A stretch of DNA of 64,000 nucleotides. It comes from Morchella semilibera. Lineage: Eukaryota > Ascomycota > Pezizomycetes > Pezizales > Morchellaceae. The notes under the pieces were generated by a model. It was not told the DNA's origin and ran no database searches. It saw only the letters and a program-made list of their open reading frames with translations. Every line of letters starts with the position of its first letter. Position 1 is the first letter of the stretch. Of the stretch, positions 1 to 10,852 are shown piece after piece. The DNA is taken from positions 248,001-312,000 of the forward strand of contig CM018610.1 in the NCBI GenBank assembly GCA_009192285.1, in the 5' to 3' direction. Made by a program: the position numbers and the translations under genes.

Positions 1-3000
1 TTCCACTAATGCTCCTTCATGAACTCCTTTCATGATCCTTCACCGCGTGGATGCCACGTTGTAGGAAATTTAATATGTCTAGAGTTACTTAAAGGCAAGG
101 TTGAAGCGGGAGTTAATTTATTCATCTCATTGAGCCAGGGTTGTTTTCCGCGATAGTTGCTTCAACTTGCAGCTCAGGCTTGCGCGGTTTCTTTCTCTCC
201 CCCACTATTGCCTGAATGGCCGGCCTCGCCGGTGTTGCCGCCTTTTTGCCTCTGGCATACTCTACTAACCTCATGTGCATACCTCAGGTACGTAGTTTGA
301 TGCCGAAAACATCGGCTCAAAAAAAGGGCGCCGAGGCCCTGGAGGATCCCTTTTTTTTTCCTTTTTTTTTTCTTTCCTTCTTTCTTCGGCTGTCTGCTGA
401 TCTTGAAGTATTTGCGACCTATTCCTAGCAGAGCTAGAGAGAGTACCTACAGTCCCTGGTCCCATGCACGACAAAACAGATCCAGTCCTAGAGTCCCGTA
501 CTTACTCTTTTAAGACACTTCACTCCATATGGCGTCGGAGTTACCAGTAAGTACCCTGGCCTGCTCCAACTCTCCCTTCCCTTGTACCTAGGGTTGAAGC
601 GATTCTTCGGTTGACGATCTGACGGTCCCAAGTTGGCTTACAGTTATCTTGATGGGTGATCTGGCAACCTCTACAGGATAACGATGAAAGTAAGCGAACT
701 TTACCCAAGTCCGTTATTTAGACTCGGATTAAAGTGCGTGACGGAATGACAAATTCCATCCTCGGTGATGTCTGCGAGAGTTTATTACTGTTATTAATCA
801 GCAGAGGAATTAATAGAAGGGTGGTGCGCTCTCCATGGATCCAATGTAGGTACAGCATATATTATCATTAAACACATCGACTAAGAAATGACATCTCCAT
901 GATTTAGAATATGGCATGAGGATCCCCGGTTAATCTTCTGGCTCATGATAAGGTACCCTGCCTGCGTCTTCACTAGTAAGTACATGTATTCTTCTTTTAC
1001 TATATATTGATTACTCTACCTTGTGAAATTTATGATGTGAGTTCTATGTATTCACCACTAGCGCAATGGCAAGCCTAGGGGGCATAGATATATGTATTTG
1101 AATCCGAAACATCTGGGCCGCCCGGAGATCCAGTTTTTGATTGGAGTGCATTATATTATCATATCCTACTCTAGGTTATGTGTTACATATAGGCACATAC
1201 AGAGAGTAGCCTTGACTGTATCAGCATCCCAACACGCGCATGATCATAAGCTCACAATTCGATTGGGAGAGAGGATTCGACGCAAGGTAAATACTTGGTT
1301 TTGTGTATGTATTGTATCGATACCATGGATTTCCGCAATGTACCTTGGTTGGGTCTACGGTAGTTACCCCCTTGGTCCAAGTAAAGAAGTCCCTTTCATG
1401 GAGACCTAATGAAAACAGCTTTGTGAATGGATTTATGGCTTACATAAAGTCGTGAAATTATCAGTTTTGTTGTTGTTTGACTGGCTCTAGTGGATTCACC
1501 CTTAACAACAAGTTTGCCCTTGTACAGGGTGCTCTTGATGTGAAGCTCATCCGCTGCCAGCACTGGGAATCTGGGGAGGGGATATTGCGGGGACTTATTC
1601 ATGTACCGTGTCTGTGCGAGGCGCGTTTGTTGGAACTATCCAATAAGTAAGGAATACTACTATAAAATGCCCCTCTATTAAGGGGGGGCTTGAGTTAGTA
1701 AGGTAACTACGACCGAAGGAGTAGTCCATCCGATATATGACAGGTAGTTCGCCCCTCAGATAAAAAAAATGTATTTTTTCTTTCTTCGGAGGAATAGTAC
1801 CAGTCGATCAAACATACTAAGAGGTCAGAATATCCCACAGCATGTTACACTGAACTACACGGGTCAACGGTAGGGGCCAAACAACATACTGACAAATAAA
1901 CAGGACCCAGCATCATACTTTCATGACACAGCCTTCCGAGACCAACAATGCTATGGTTTATCGGTTTATCATTAAGAATTTAACTATTAAGACGCCACGC
2001 GCGGATCATAGTAGCAGTGCATATCAACAGGGAGCAGAAGCGAATCATGCACAGTTACTCTTAACCAGGGGTATTTGCATATGGCGCCAGATATGGATGC
2101 AGGCACGTGAAAGCATAAATTTATTACTACCTGTTCGCTCATCGCAAAAGAAGAGCATCTGTATATGTCACTCGATTCTGCTGAGCTAGCTGTACTGCCA
2201 CCTACGACTAGAACGGACAGAGATAAGAGGAATGTCTTTCGGCTGCGCAAAAGAAGCCCATAGAACGGATATTATGGGTTCTGCAGCCACCAATGTCTCT
2301 CGCTCCACGGTCCACTAGCACTTTGGAAATTGAGACACCGTCAAAACGCACGACTAATCAATGGGCTAGTTGGCACCTCCCACAACTCTGGGAGAACTGT
2401 TGCTAAGTCCATTAATGCAAACATACAACGTACTGTTTTGCCGGGAAGGTTCCGCTACCGAGTTGACAGTGCGTTGTATTACAAGGAATTCGCCGCGTAG
2501 CCGAGAGTCAAGGGTCACTTAGACCTTTATCAACGCCGAAATGTTTGGAGAGCGAGCTTAATTTAGGACTATTCTACCGCAAGGTGGAAAACTCCATAAT
2601 CACGGCTTATCACTCGGTCTAAGAAATGCGCTATTTCAATGTACCCAAGGAGTTGATGATCGTTTTGGTACACCCGCAAGTATAACGCTGGTGACGTGCC
2701 GCGTAGGGTGGATTCGCGGGTCGACTGCTTCCCCCGCAATCTGCGGGTAGCCATTGCTTATGCGCAGTATAGGATAGCTGTCTGGATCCTGGCATAGATC
2801 CTCACACCCATCTGCTCAACCCGATCCCCTGCCAGCTCAGCCTTGCGGATGGCTGCGTTATCTGGATCTAGTTTGGCGTTTGCTGCGACTACGAACCCAG
2901 TTCATAGATGTATTTGACATGGAGACCCCAGTCCATACCGGCCGGTACTGTTAGCATAGCCATTTTTGTTACTAGGAACCTGTCTTTAATGTATGTATGG

Positions 3001-5870
3001 TTTTCCGTACTCCTTGGTGCTGGTAACCTCCGCTGGTAGTGAAACATGGGCTGGTCAGAATAATTAGGTGCTGGCACTGACACTTCAAAGATTTGGCACT
3101 GCCCGGCCTAGCTCCAGCTTTCCGGTTCCCGGGGCCACTGTGATGACGACAAATGCCCAGAACTGGCCTACGCGGGCCTGGGTGGGGCAGCGGCGGGGAA
3201 TAGTTGCCTACTAGAATCTAGGTTAAGTTTCTGAACTCCAAAGGCAGTTTCTAATTACCAATTAGAAAGAGCTATAACCCTTTGACTAGAACCTAACTTA
3301 GGATAACCCTAACCCAATCCTTTTCTTCAGTAAGTTAGTTATTGGGGGAGGTTATTGGGGGAATATTACTTCTCCCCGGCCCCACCGGGAGTGGAAGTCT
3401 TCTGACGAGGGCGGGCCTTGGAATTTGGGGATAAAGAAAGTGTCGTGCCGGAACCGGCATCAGAACAGGCGTGAGAACTGACATCGCCGATAATTATCTT
3501 TTTGGCAATGAAAAAGGAGGCATGCCTATAGACATCGGGTACTTGGGTTCCGGTCTATTATTCGTCCCATAAGAAACTGTGGAACCATACTGCAATCGCC
3601 CCCCCCCCCCCAACCCCCGCTGCCAAACGGGCACAGGTCAGTGATTGAAACTTAGTTTCTTTCTGCCTTTTGCAGTATTTCTTTTGAAGTATTGTCAGAC
3701 TGATCTCGGGCCTCTTTTCAAGTCTCTCTACCCCCGAGTCCCCATGAACAAGAGTATATAGGCGGTCAGCAGAGTTCTCCCCCCCCGCTTCCCACAGACC
3801 AGTCGTCACCATGCATAGTAGGCCGCACACAGACAAAGAAATGCCTCAAACCTTTGTTCCTGGGAGACACGCAGTTTTGATCATTCCCGCAAGTGTGGGT
3901 GTCTGAGGATATTATTGGGTCGTGGCTTGGGCTCAATCTTGGAGTCTTTTCTGCAGAGAAGCGGATGGAAGAGTAGGAGGGTGGAGAGACTCACTCGTAC
4001 GTGCTACCTTGCTTCGCTTCATGCTTGTCACACGCAGTCTAAATATCGTCCGAGCTAGTATAGGGCTAGGGAAGGTTGAGACTGGATTGAACTGCGCCCG
4101 GGGGACTGGTGCTTCCGGGTATGTAGTCTGAACTACGAAAAAAAGAAAAGACTTATGAAAGCAAGGTGATTTCGCCAGTAGTTATACCCGGGAAATCTAA
4201 ATACTGACACTAATATTCCCCCGTTAGTACGTAACTTCTCTTCTACTATCTCATGTTGGACCATTCAGTTTATGATTCGGAGTAGCCCGGATAGCTGGAG
4301 ATATATACAGTAATAGGGTGTGAGTGGGGCAAGTGTCGCGGAAGAAGAAGAAGAAGTAATATAACAGGGAGAGAGTAGTCAGAGTGAACCCTCTTCGGCT
4401 TCGCGGCGCACCACTGCTGGAATGATTGATAGGCCTGAAAAGCCCGGTCTAGCCCAGTCTAGTCCCCGGCCTATGACCGCTCTGGACCAATCTAGATAGG
4501 CCTGGGCTAGCTGGGGCTCAATTGACAGACTATACGGGCACTTATTTCTCTCCCCCGAAAGATCTAAAAACGACTGGAACGACCGTATAGTTGCTCGCCC
4601 GGGCCGAAGAGGATAAGCTTGCCAGGGGGTCCTAATACTGGTCCGGCCCGCATTGGTTCCGACACGTCTATATAAGCTCCGGGCCGTCAAAGTTTCTAGC
4701 TAGGAGGGAGCTCCAGGGAATATACAGCTTAGGGTGGGAATATACAGCTTAGGGTCACTTGAACCAGTACTTTAGGACTCGATTGGGGACTGCAGCTAGT
4801 GGTATGACAATGATACTCATAATCGGGCGGGCGATATCCCAGCCCGAGCAGGCCGGAACACTGAGCTCGACGACCAGCCAGCAGCGTAGAACTCTGATAG
4901 AACAGGAAACCAGATATATACTACAAGAGTTTAACACTATGTATGTATGTAGAGAGATTAACGCTACACCACCAATTGCAACACCCTATACTTGGATTAA
5001 TTTTGTTGGCCGCAAAAAAAAAACACTTCATATACCATCTTACCACACACACACACACAAAAACACACCAACTGATCAAACTGCCTCACGTTACGATTCA
5101 AGCCCCCAGATTTTCCGGGGGAACAATATTCTATATATCAAAAAAAAAAACCCGAAACATAACGCCCGAACGGACAATCTGGGCCGGCGGACAGTTCAAA
5201 GACCCCATACGTATGGCCGCCAGGACTACATGTACCTACGTATGTCCAAAGGGTGGATCTGGACACGCAGTTCAAGTGGGGTGCACTGCTGCATGCATAC
5301 CACATAACATACGAGTCATCGGCGGTGATGCTCCCGGGCAGGGTCAACCTAGCTACTGGGCTTATCATTGATATGAGAGCATAAGAATCACACATGAGTA
5401 CAAGCTCTATAGCGGTACACTATCCATTCGCTACATGTACTTATACAGTACGTCCCGCAGTCTGTAGTAACATCTACGGCCTGGACTATCGTACATACGC
5501 ACAATACCGGCATCTCCGGTTATCAATTCCCCATATATACTACCCGGCCGGCGGGCAGACAGCTAACTAGGTGACGAGATACAATATCACACGGCGCTGT
5601 GGTGGTGGTTACATGTTACCTAGTCATGTCATCCGCATGCTAGCTAGCAGCCTGCGGTATTGACTGCAGGCTCTGCACGCACGTCTGTTTGGCCGCTGTG
5701 GAGCAGGTATGTAGGCATCTTGGATAATCCATTGCTCATTTTTCATTTCTCGTTACTTTCGGGAGTCAGAACTAAAGGCCTTTTCAATTAGCTGTTGGTT
5801 TATTTTATTATTGATTCTAAATACACCACACTACACTACACTAAAAAAAACAGCTTTTAACCCGCGGCAC
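1..5870. other. gene-free region
   Basis: No convincing gene was found on either strand. The open frames are short (under about 185 codons), lack recognisable motifs and do not join through splice sites into a known family. The region holds a 20-bp tandem duplication at 4716-4755, an AC tract near 5043-5070, several poly-A and poly-C runs, a CACTA-type pentamer run near 5826-5843, and TACATGTA palindromes at 981, 5227 and 5432. On the minus strand, 2762-2910 keeps a short, protein-like open stretch that may be a gene relic. A short GC-rich frame with a signal-peptide-like start lies at 216-287 but could not be extended. Confidence 0.6.
4716..4755. repeat. 20-bp perfect tandem duplication
   Basis: The 20-base unit GGGAATATACAGCTTAGGGT occurs twice head to tail, at 4716-4735 and 4736-4755, with no mismatch. 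It looks like a recent local slippage or duplication; no gene is affected. Confidence 0.95.
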
Positions 5871-7088
5871 TCAAACCCTGCGATATACCCTCACCATAAA
5901 CCTCATATCCTCCAACTCCAACGGATACCTCAACCCCGCCGCCCCCCTAAACCACCTCGCATCCTCCTTAACCACGGGCACCCACTCGCCCGCCGCCACC
6001 TCCAGCAACGTATGGTCCAGCAGCATCCCCATCGGGAAGGTCTTTCCATTGACAGACACGGTCGAGTAGCTCCCCGCGCTCTCCAGCACAAGGAGGAGGC
6101 ACCCGGACTGCACGCACCCGGCGAGAGACAGCAGGAAGGCGGTTGTCGCGGCGCGCGACTGCGCATACAGCTCGTTGGTCGTGAAGAGAAGGGTGATGAG
6201 ACGGGTGGCGGGTGGGATGTGCGTGGTACTGGTTGTGGGGGAGAGGATGTCGGCGCGGTGGAAGGTGACAGTGTAGCGCGCTGCGGGGAGGAAGGGCGCA
6301 TGGGTACGTGAGGGGGCGGTGGTTAGGGCGGTGGTGAGAGTGCTGGTGATGGGCGCCCAGTCGGCGATGTCGATGGCGGTCATGTGCAGGGAGCGGGCGG
6401 GAGTAGTGGTGGTGGGCGTGCCGGGGGTGAGGGTCAATGATTGCAGGTCGGTTTCGAGCCCCTCTGCAAAATTGGCTTCCTGTTTATCCCCCATTTCGCC
6501 CTTACCCTCGCTGCTCCCTGCCGCCTTCCCGTCGCCCGTCTCCTCCTCCTCCTCCTGCTCCTCCTCCCCCTCCTCCGTCTCACGCTCCTTCTCTATACCG
6601 GCATCCCCACCCGCACCCCCAGCCCTCAACAACCTCCTCACCGCCGCCGCAGCCGCCACGACCTCGGCCCCCGCACCCCCACCAACACACACAATCTCCG
6701 TAGTAGAGTCCCCACCCCCTTCGGAAACCTCAAACACACGCCTGATCTCGGGCGCCAGCTCCAAGAACACCTCCGTGTAGCACAGCGCGCGGCTCGGGCT
6801 CCAGCGCACGGCATAGGCCTCGAGGTTCTCACGAGCGCCAAAGGCGGCGTGGTAGTCGCGGTTGAAGAGGTGTGTCTTGACCTGCTGGAGGAGCTGCGGC
6901 AGGCGCGGCGTGAATAAGGGGTGGAAGGCGCGGTGGAAGAGGTCCAGGATGTCCTGGGGGTCTTTGGTGGTGGGGGGTGCTGCTGGTGGTGGTGCGCGGG
7001 GGGTCGGTGCCTTGGGTTTAGAGGGTTTAGCGGATTTGGTGGATTTGCGGGAGCCGCGACGGCGGTCGGAGGGGGTGGGGTTGGGCAT
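5871..7088 (-). CDS. BMT6: 25S rRNA (uridine-N3)-methyltransferase, BMT6-like
   Basis: Single-exon gene of 405 codons. The protein resembles the yeast Bmt6 family (SAM-dependent methyltransferases acting on 25S rRNA uridine N3, nucleolar). Residues 1-42 are basic and proline-rich, fitting a nuclear or nucleolar tail. A conserved helical block around residues 47-120 (DILDLFHRAFHPL, then the RWSPSRALCY segment) is followed by the SAM-binding loop EIVCVGGGAGAE at about 131-142. An acidic, low-complexity insert (Glu-rich, about 165-205) separates this from the rest of the Rossmann-like fold. The C-terminal part has the family-typical LLFTTNELYAQ and LLVLESAGSY segments and ends RVYRR. The start at 7088 is the first ATG of the frame. 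The gene is GC-rich and stands alone, with no neighbour within 2 kb. Family assignment is by recognition of motifs; substrate position is inferred from yeast. Confidence 0.8.
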   Translation of the reverse strand: MPNPTPSDRRRGSRKSTKSAKPSKPKAPTPRAPPPAAPPTTKDPQDILDLFHRAFHPLFTPRLPQLLQQVKTHLFNRDYHAAFGARENLEAYAVRWSPSRALCYTEVFLELAPEIRRVFEVSEGGGDSTTEIVCVGGGAGAEVVAAAAAVRRLLRAGGAGGDAGIEKERETEEGEEEQEEEEETGDGKAAGSSEGKGEMGDKQEANFAEGLETDLQSLTLTPGTPTTTTPARSLHMTAIDIADWAPITSTLTTALTTAPSRTHAPFLPAARYTVTFHRADILSPTTSTTHIPPATRLITLLFTTNELYAQSRAATTAFLLSLAGCVQSGCLLLVLESAGSYSTVSVNGKTFPMGMLLDHTLLEVAAGEWVPVVKEDARWFRGAAGLRYPLELEDMRFMVRVYRRV

Positions 7089-7981
7089 TGGGGGTTGTGG
7101 TGGTTGTGGATGGCGGGGTGGGCTTGAGGTGGGGTTTTTTCTTTTCTTTTCTTTGGTTGTAGGCTGTCGGAGATAGCATAAGAGGCTATGGGAAAGGGTA
7201 GAACATCTCCGCTAACCTGAATGCTAGCAGCAGATCTACCAAATTCTGTATATAGATGTAGATATGAAATGCCAATATTGCTGGTATTCCATCTTTCACG
7301 CAGCTCCTCATTCCAGTTACCAAATTATATTATATACAGGTCCCAGCTATCCACATATTTAATAGAAGAGCCTGAATTGGAAGTCATATATTTGCTGACT
7401 AATGGGCCTTAATAGCAACGCCCTGAAGGATATAGTTGGCTCTACTTCCTCTACAAGTGCTCCTTTCTCCTGCAGTTTCGAAGGATTATGTAAATCCGAG
7501 TATCAAGTACTTGAGTATTTAACCAATGGTGAGGTTGGCATTGACCCAAGTAATAGTGCGGCTGCCCTGAAATGATTGACAAGCAGGAGGATGACTAACA
7601 GAGTGACTAAGCAATGCCTGCCGACGTAAACTTCAGGGCATGTATGGTTGGGGACTTGCAAGTGATGTTCAGGGCCCCCTCTCTCGCTCTTAGGTACATA
7701 CATACCGGGCCCTGCGTGTGCGTGGTGTATGCATCCTGGCCAACAGACGACGCAAGCTTAAATCCCGTACGTAGGGGAGGTAGTTGCCTGAGGCTCTGAT
7801 ATAGTATGATAGAGCAGTGGATTGATCATTCATTCCGTCACGAGGGAGATCTGGGCTGGTGGAGTACTTTAGAGTAGAGTAATCTCTTGGATAGGTATGG
7901 TATGCTTAAAGCATATCGACCGTGTGCCTGGATCTTGACTGTGTTGGAGTTGGAGTGGTATTGGTTGTGTTGTCTTCTTTC

Positions 7982-8107
7982 TACTCGCAACTTCATAGCG
8001 TTTCTGAACACAACCGCTATTACATGCCATACAAAAATGTAGTCTTGGCGGTTTTTTGGGTGTATGCAATATTAGTCGTGTTCAAAAACGCTATGAACTT
8101 GCGAGTA
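7982..8107. repeat. 30-bp inverted repeat forming a 126-nt hairpin
   Basis: The left arm 7982-8011 and the right arm 8078-8107 are reverse complements at 28 of 30 positions, separated by 66 nt. The arms begin and end with TACTCGCAA / TTGCGAGTA. The arms are too long to be random. The structure could be a foldback MITE, a snap-back palindrome or the stem of a non-coding hairpin RNA; the sequence alone does not decide. Confidence 0.85.
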
Positions 8108-8508
8108 CATAGACCGTGGTTCTGGAAGGAGGATGGAATACGTTAGAGTATCCCACACGTGGAAGGTCCCACTACCACAACGCCTATCCACTACAACCAA
8201 GAACTGTGTCCAACGAATTGACATCCATTGCGTCAGCCACTCCCAAAGCCTATATTTATCCCCAGGGCACGCGCGTCCAGTCCAAGCATTGTGAACCAAA
8301 CCGGCCTTGGCAGGTGGTTAGAGGGCAAACAGGATTCGTCGGGGGCTCAACAGGTTTTTTGCACTTGAGGTTATCCTCGCGCAAGGCAGAGAGAGTTAGG
8401 GAACGAAGGTCACCCGGGGGGTTAAGTAAGGATCGGACCATCGTATATATATATTACTCATTACTCATTACTCGATCATTGGCCTGGGGGAGCACTTGGG
8501 TAGAGTAG

Positions 8509-8613
8509 GTACATGTGGGTACTTGGATTAGGACTCTCTACTTACAGCAGAGTACATGTGGGTACTTGGATTAGGACTCTACTTACAGCAGAGTACATGT
8601 AGGCACTCTACTT
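8509..8613. repeat. 43-bp imperfect tandem repeat, about 2.4 copies
   Basis: Units start with GTACATGTGGGTACTTGG at 8509 and 8552, and a third, truncated and diverged copy starts at 8593 (GTACATGTAGGCAC). The spacings are 43 and 41 bp. Each unit carries the TACATGT core that is over-represented across the window. Confidence 0.9.
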
Positions 8614-9382
8614 CCTATGCATGCCCAGAAGAAGAACGCGCGGATGCCATGTGGCGCCACATCGGGGGGGATCAGTAAACGCCCGCCGTAGGTACAATAG
8701 AGTACATGCCCAGCCCGACCCTACCTGCAAGCCCGGCGGGTTCCACGCGTTTCCGGAGCCTCTTGCCTGCTTTGTGCAGAGGTCCCGGAACCCGAGATGT
8801 CACTTCTCTCTGGCTGGTTGGGCTGGCTCCTTGCACGGTGTGTCCGGAAGTGAAGGAAGTGAATATTAATCACGAGGCACACACACACACACACACTCCC
8901 TAAATCCCCCCGTTCAAGTCCGAAGAGTCTTTTTTGCGCAAAGAGGGCCAGCTTAAGGTTGTTGCTGTTCCGATGACGTCTTTGGCAATTAGGCATGACG
9001 CGCTAGCCACAGGCTCAGCCACGGGATCTGCCCGACATAGCCGATAAAGATGGTGTGGCGGTAGCCAGAGAAGGGTGGTGGGCGGGTTGCCAGGCCAGGT
9101 GCGGTAGGGAAAAAAGGCAGGCATGCTATGACGTACGGTGTGCAACTGGATAGAGATGGTTTTTCCTGGATTTTCTTAGATCACTGATACATAAGGAAGG
9201 GGGCTTTTCCGTCTTTTTTTTTTTTCTTCCTCTCCTCTCTTCTGTTTTGGTCAGTCAGTCAGTCAACCAAGTCGATCCACCTATCGAATACAACTTCTAC
9301 AACCACTACCACTACCACTACCACTACCACTACCACCACTACTACTACTAGCTACATCTAAACACTCAAAACACAAAACACA

Positions 9383-9675
9383 ATGGCCTTCACCGCTTCG
9401 TGAGTTCTTTAAACGCATGGGGGATTAATGGATTAATGGCTAATAATATATCCTCCAGTGATATCTGCAAGATCCTTCTCGCCATCCTCCTGCCGCCGCT
9501 AGGTGTCTTCCTCGAGCGCGGGTGCACAGGCGATCTCCTGATCAACATCATCTTTACATGTTTGGGATACCTGCCCGGCATCATCCACGCCCTGTAAGTT
9601 TTCCCCCCCCTTTTCGTTTGTTGTTCACGACGGATGTGCTAATGGGATTCCAGATACATCATCTTCAAATACTAG
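9383..9675 (+). CDS. PMP3: PMP3/UPF0057 plasma membrane proteolipid
   Basis: Three exons: 9383-9399, 9459-9593 and 9654-9675, with introns of 59 and 60 nt (GTGAGT..CAG and GTAAGT..CAG). They give a 57-residue protein, close to the 55 residues of yeast Pmp3. It has the family signature in order: DICKILLAILLPPLGVFLERG, with the Leu-Pro-Pro-Leu-Gly core of the first membrane helix (about residues 9-26), a short loop, then the second helix TCLGYLPGIIHALYII (about 38-54). Pmp3 proteins are tiny two-helix membrane proteins that affect plasma membrane potential and salt tolerance in yeast. The start is fixed because the 17-nt first exon encodes only MAFTA plus two bases of the next codon. The upstream leader is rich in ACC/ACT triplets. 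Identification is firm; the physiological role is inferred from yeast. Confidence 0.95.
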
Positions 9676-10852
9676 ACCAAAGCGCGCGGGAATCGAGCAT
9701 GTGTTGTGGGGGGGGATTCTTAATACGATAATCCGACCAGACGGGGGGGGGGGGGGACCACCCCTACCTGGGTCTGGGTGGGAAAACATAAACACAAACG
9801 CACACACACTCTTTCTTTCTTTCTCCTTATATATGCGGTTCTTGGTCGGACGGGTTTTATTCCTTTGGAGCGTGTGGGAATTTTTCGGGCTGGGCTTTGT
9901 TTGGATTTTTACTACTACTACTAGTGGTTTAGCAACCTGGTATTGGACTTTTTTTTTTTTCTTTGCTGTGTATGACTATAATGAACGGAAATGATGCTTT
10001 TTCAATGTGTTTTGGGGGGCAGGGGCTGGCAGGAGAGGCTCTTATCGTTATCGTGTGATTGTGATAAATCCCCTACTATATATCGTGACCCACACCCACC
10101 CACACACACACATTAACTGGCGGCCGTTATAATATCAGTGCCTCCTATGGGCTGCGGGGGTGGGGTGGGGTGAGTGCGGAGGGATTGAATTCCCCCCCCA
10201 AGTATCAATTGGACTAATCACTGTTCCGACCCAAGACCTCGCTAGGAGACGTAGAGTATGGAGTTTATGCATCATCGCGGTTTTAAGTTGTGGTGTGGAT
10301 GTGGACTGGGTGGGCTAGGGTTGTTGCGGGCCGCACCGTATCCAGTAAGATACATCATGTATCAATCTGCATTCAGATATAAAACCCTACCTGGAGACGA
10401 CAGACAGACAGGCAGACACCACCACACCCTCACCCTCACACACCACCACCACCACGACACACATCACCATCACCACCACCCCCCCCCTGAAGGAGGAGGG
10501 CTAGCGGACAGCAAGTGAGACATCGACTACCAGGCTGCCACTGCATACATAACACACATACACATACCTATCTACACCCCCCTGAGGGCGGTTGAGATAC
10601 GTCGAGCACCAGAAAGAAGGATCGTGGGGAGAACGCATCGAGGGAATTGACTTTCGTCTACTCTGCTCTTCAACTCGACCGTTCACACGCCACACACCTG
10701 TAAATCAATCAATCAACCAGTCAATCAATCAATCCCCACACACCAACACGACCAGACACGCATACAAACACACACACCACCAGCAGTATCCAGCATATAA
10801 AGCCCACCACCACCCACCACCACCACCACCACCCCCACAAACAAAACCCAAA
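9676..10852. other. intergenic region between PMP3 and CNOT11-like gene
   Basis: No gene seen. The PMP3 3' side carries a 14-nt G run near 9742-9756 and pyrimidine tracts. The CNOT11 side is CA-, CAC- and CAATC-repeat-rich (about 10415-10490 and 10700-10840), as in many fungal 5' leaders, and has a TATA-like element at 10796-10801. Confidence 0.6.
10796..10801 (+). promoter_or_regulatory. TATA-like element of the CNOT11-like gene
   Basis: TATAAA lies 52 bp before the ATG at 10853. It supports starting translation at 10853 rather than at the in-frame upstream ATG at 10592, which would add 87 low-complexity residues. Confidence 0.45.

Larger units (their letters stand above)
7089..9382. other. 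intergenic region between BMT6-like gene and PMP3
   Basis: No gene recognised. It contains a long hairpin-forming inverted repeat (7982-8107), a 43-bp imperfect tandem repeat (8509-8613), a CA dinucleotide run (about 8877-8897) and one TACATGTA (8594). The 3' part, from about 9200, is pyrimidine-rich and then ACC/ACT triplet-rich (about 9300-9350), directly before PMP3, and is the likely PMP3 promoter and 5' leader. Confidence 0.6.

Noticed and set aside
216-428. Frame starting with a signal-peptide-like sequence followed by a possible GTACGT donor
   Set aside because: Only about 24 residues before the donor-like site and no credible second exon found.
3296-3320. CCCTAACCC-like telomeric motif
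   Set aside because: Only one or two units; no telomeric array.
4759-5371. Two overlapping plus-strand frames of 182 and 142 codons
   Set aside because: They overlap in different frames, run through A- and AC-rich tracts and have no motif or codon bias.
5930-6917. Several long frames overlapping the BMT6-like gene on both strands
   Set aside because: Shadows of a GC-rich coding sequence; only the 405-codon minus frame has family motifs.
10592-10852. Upstream in-frame extension of the CNOT11-like gene
   Set aside because: It would add 87 low-complexity residues from a CA-rich leader and lies before a TATA-like element; the ATG at 10853 fits better.
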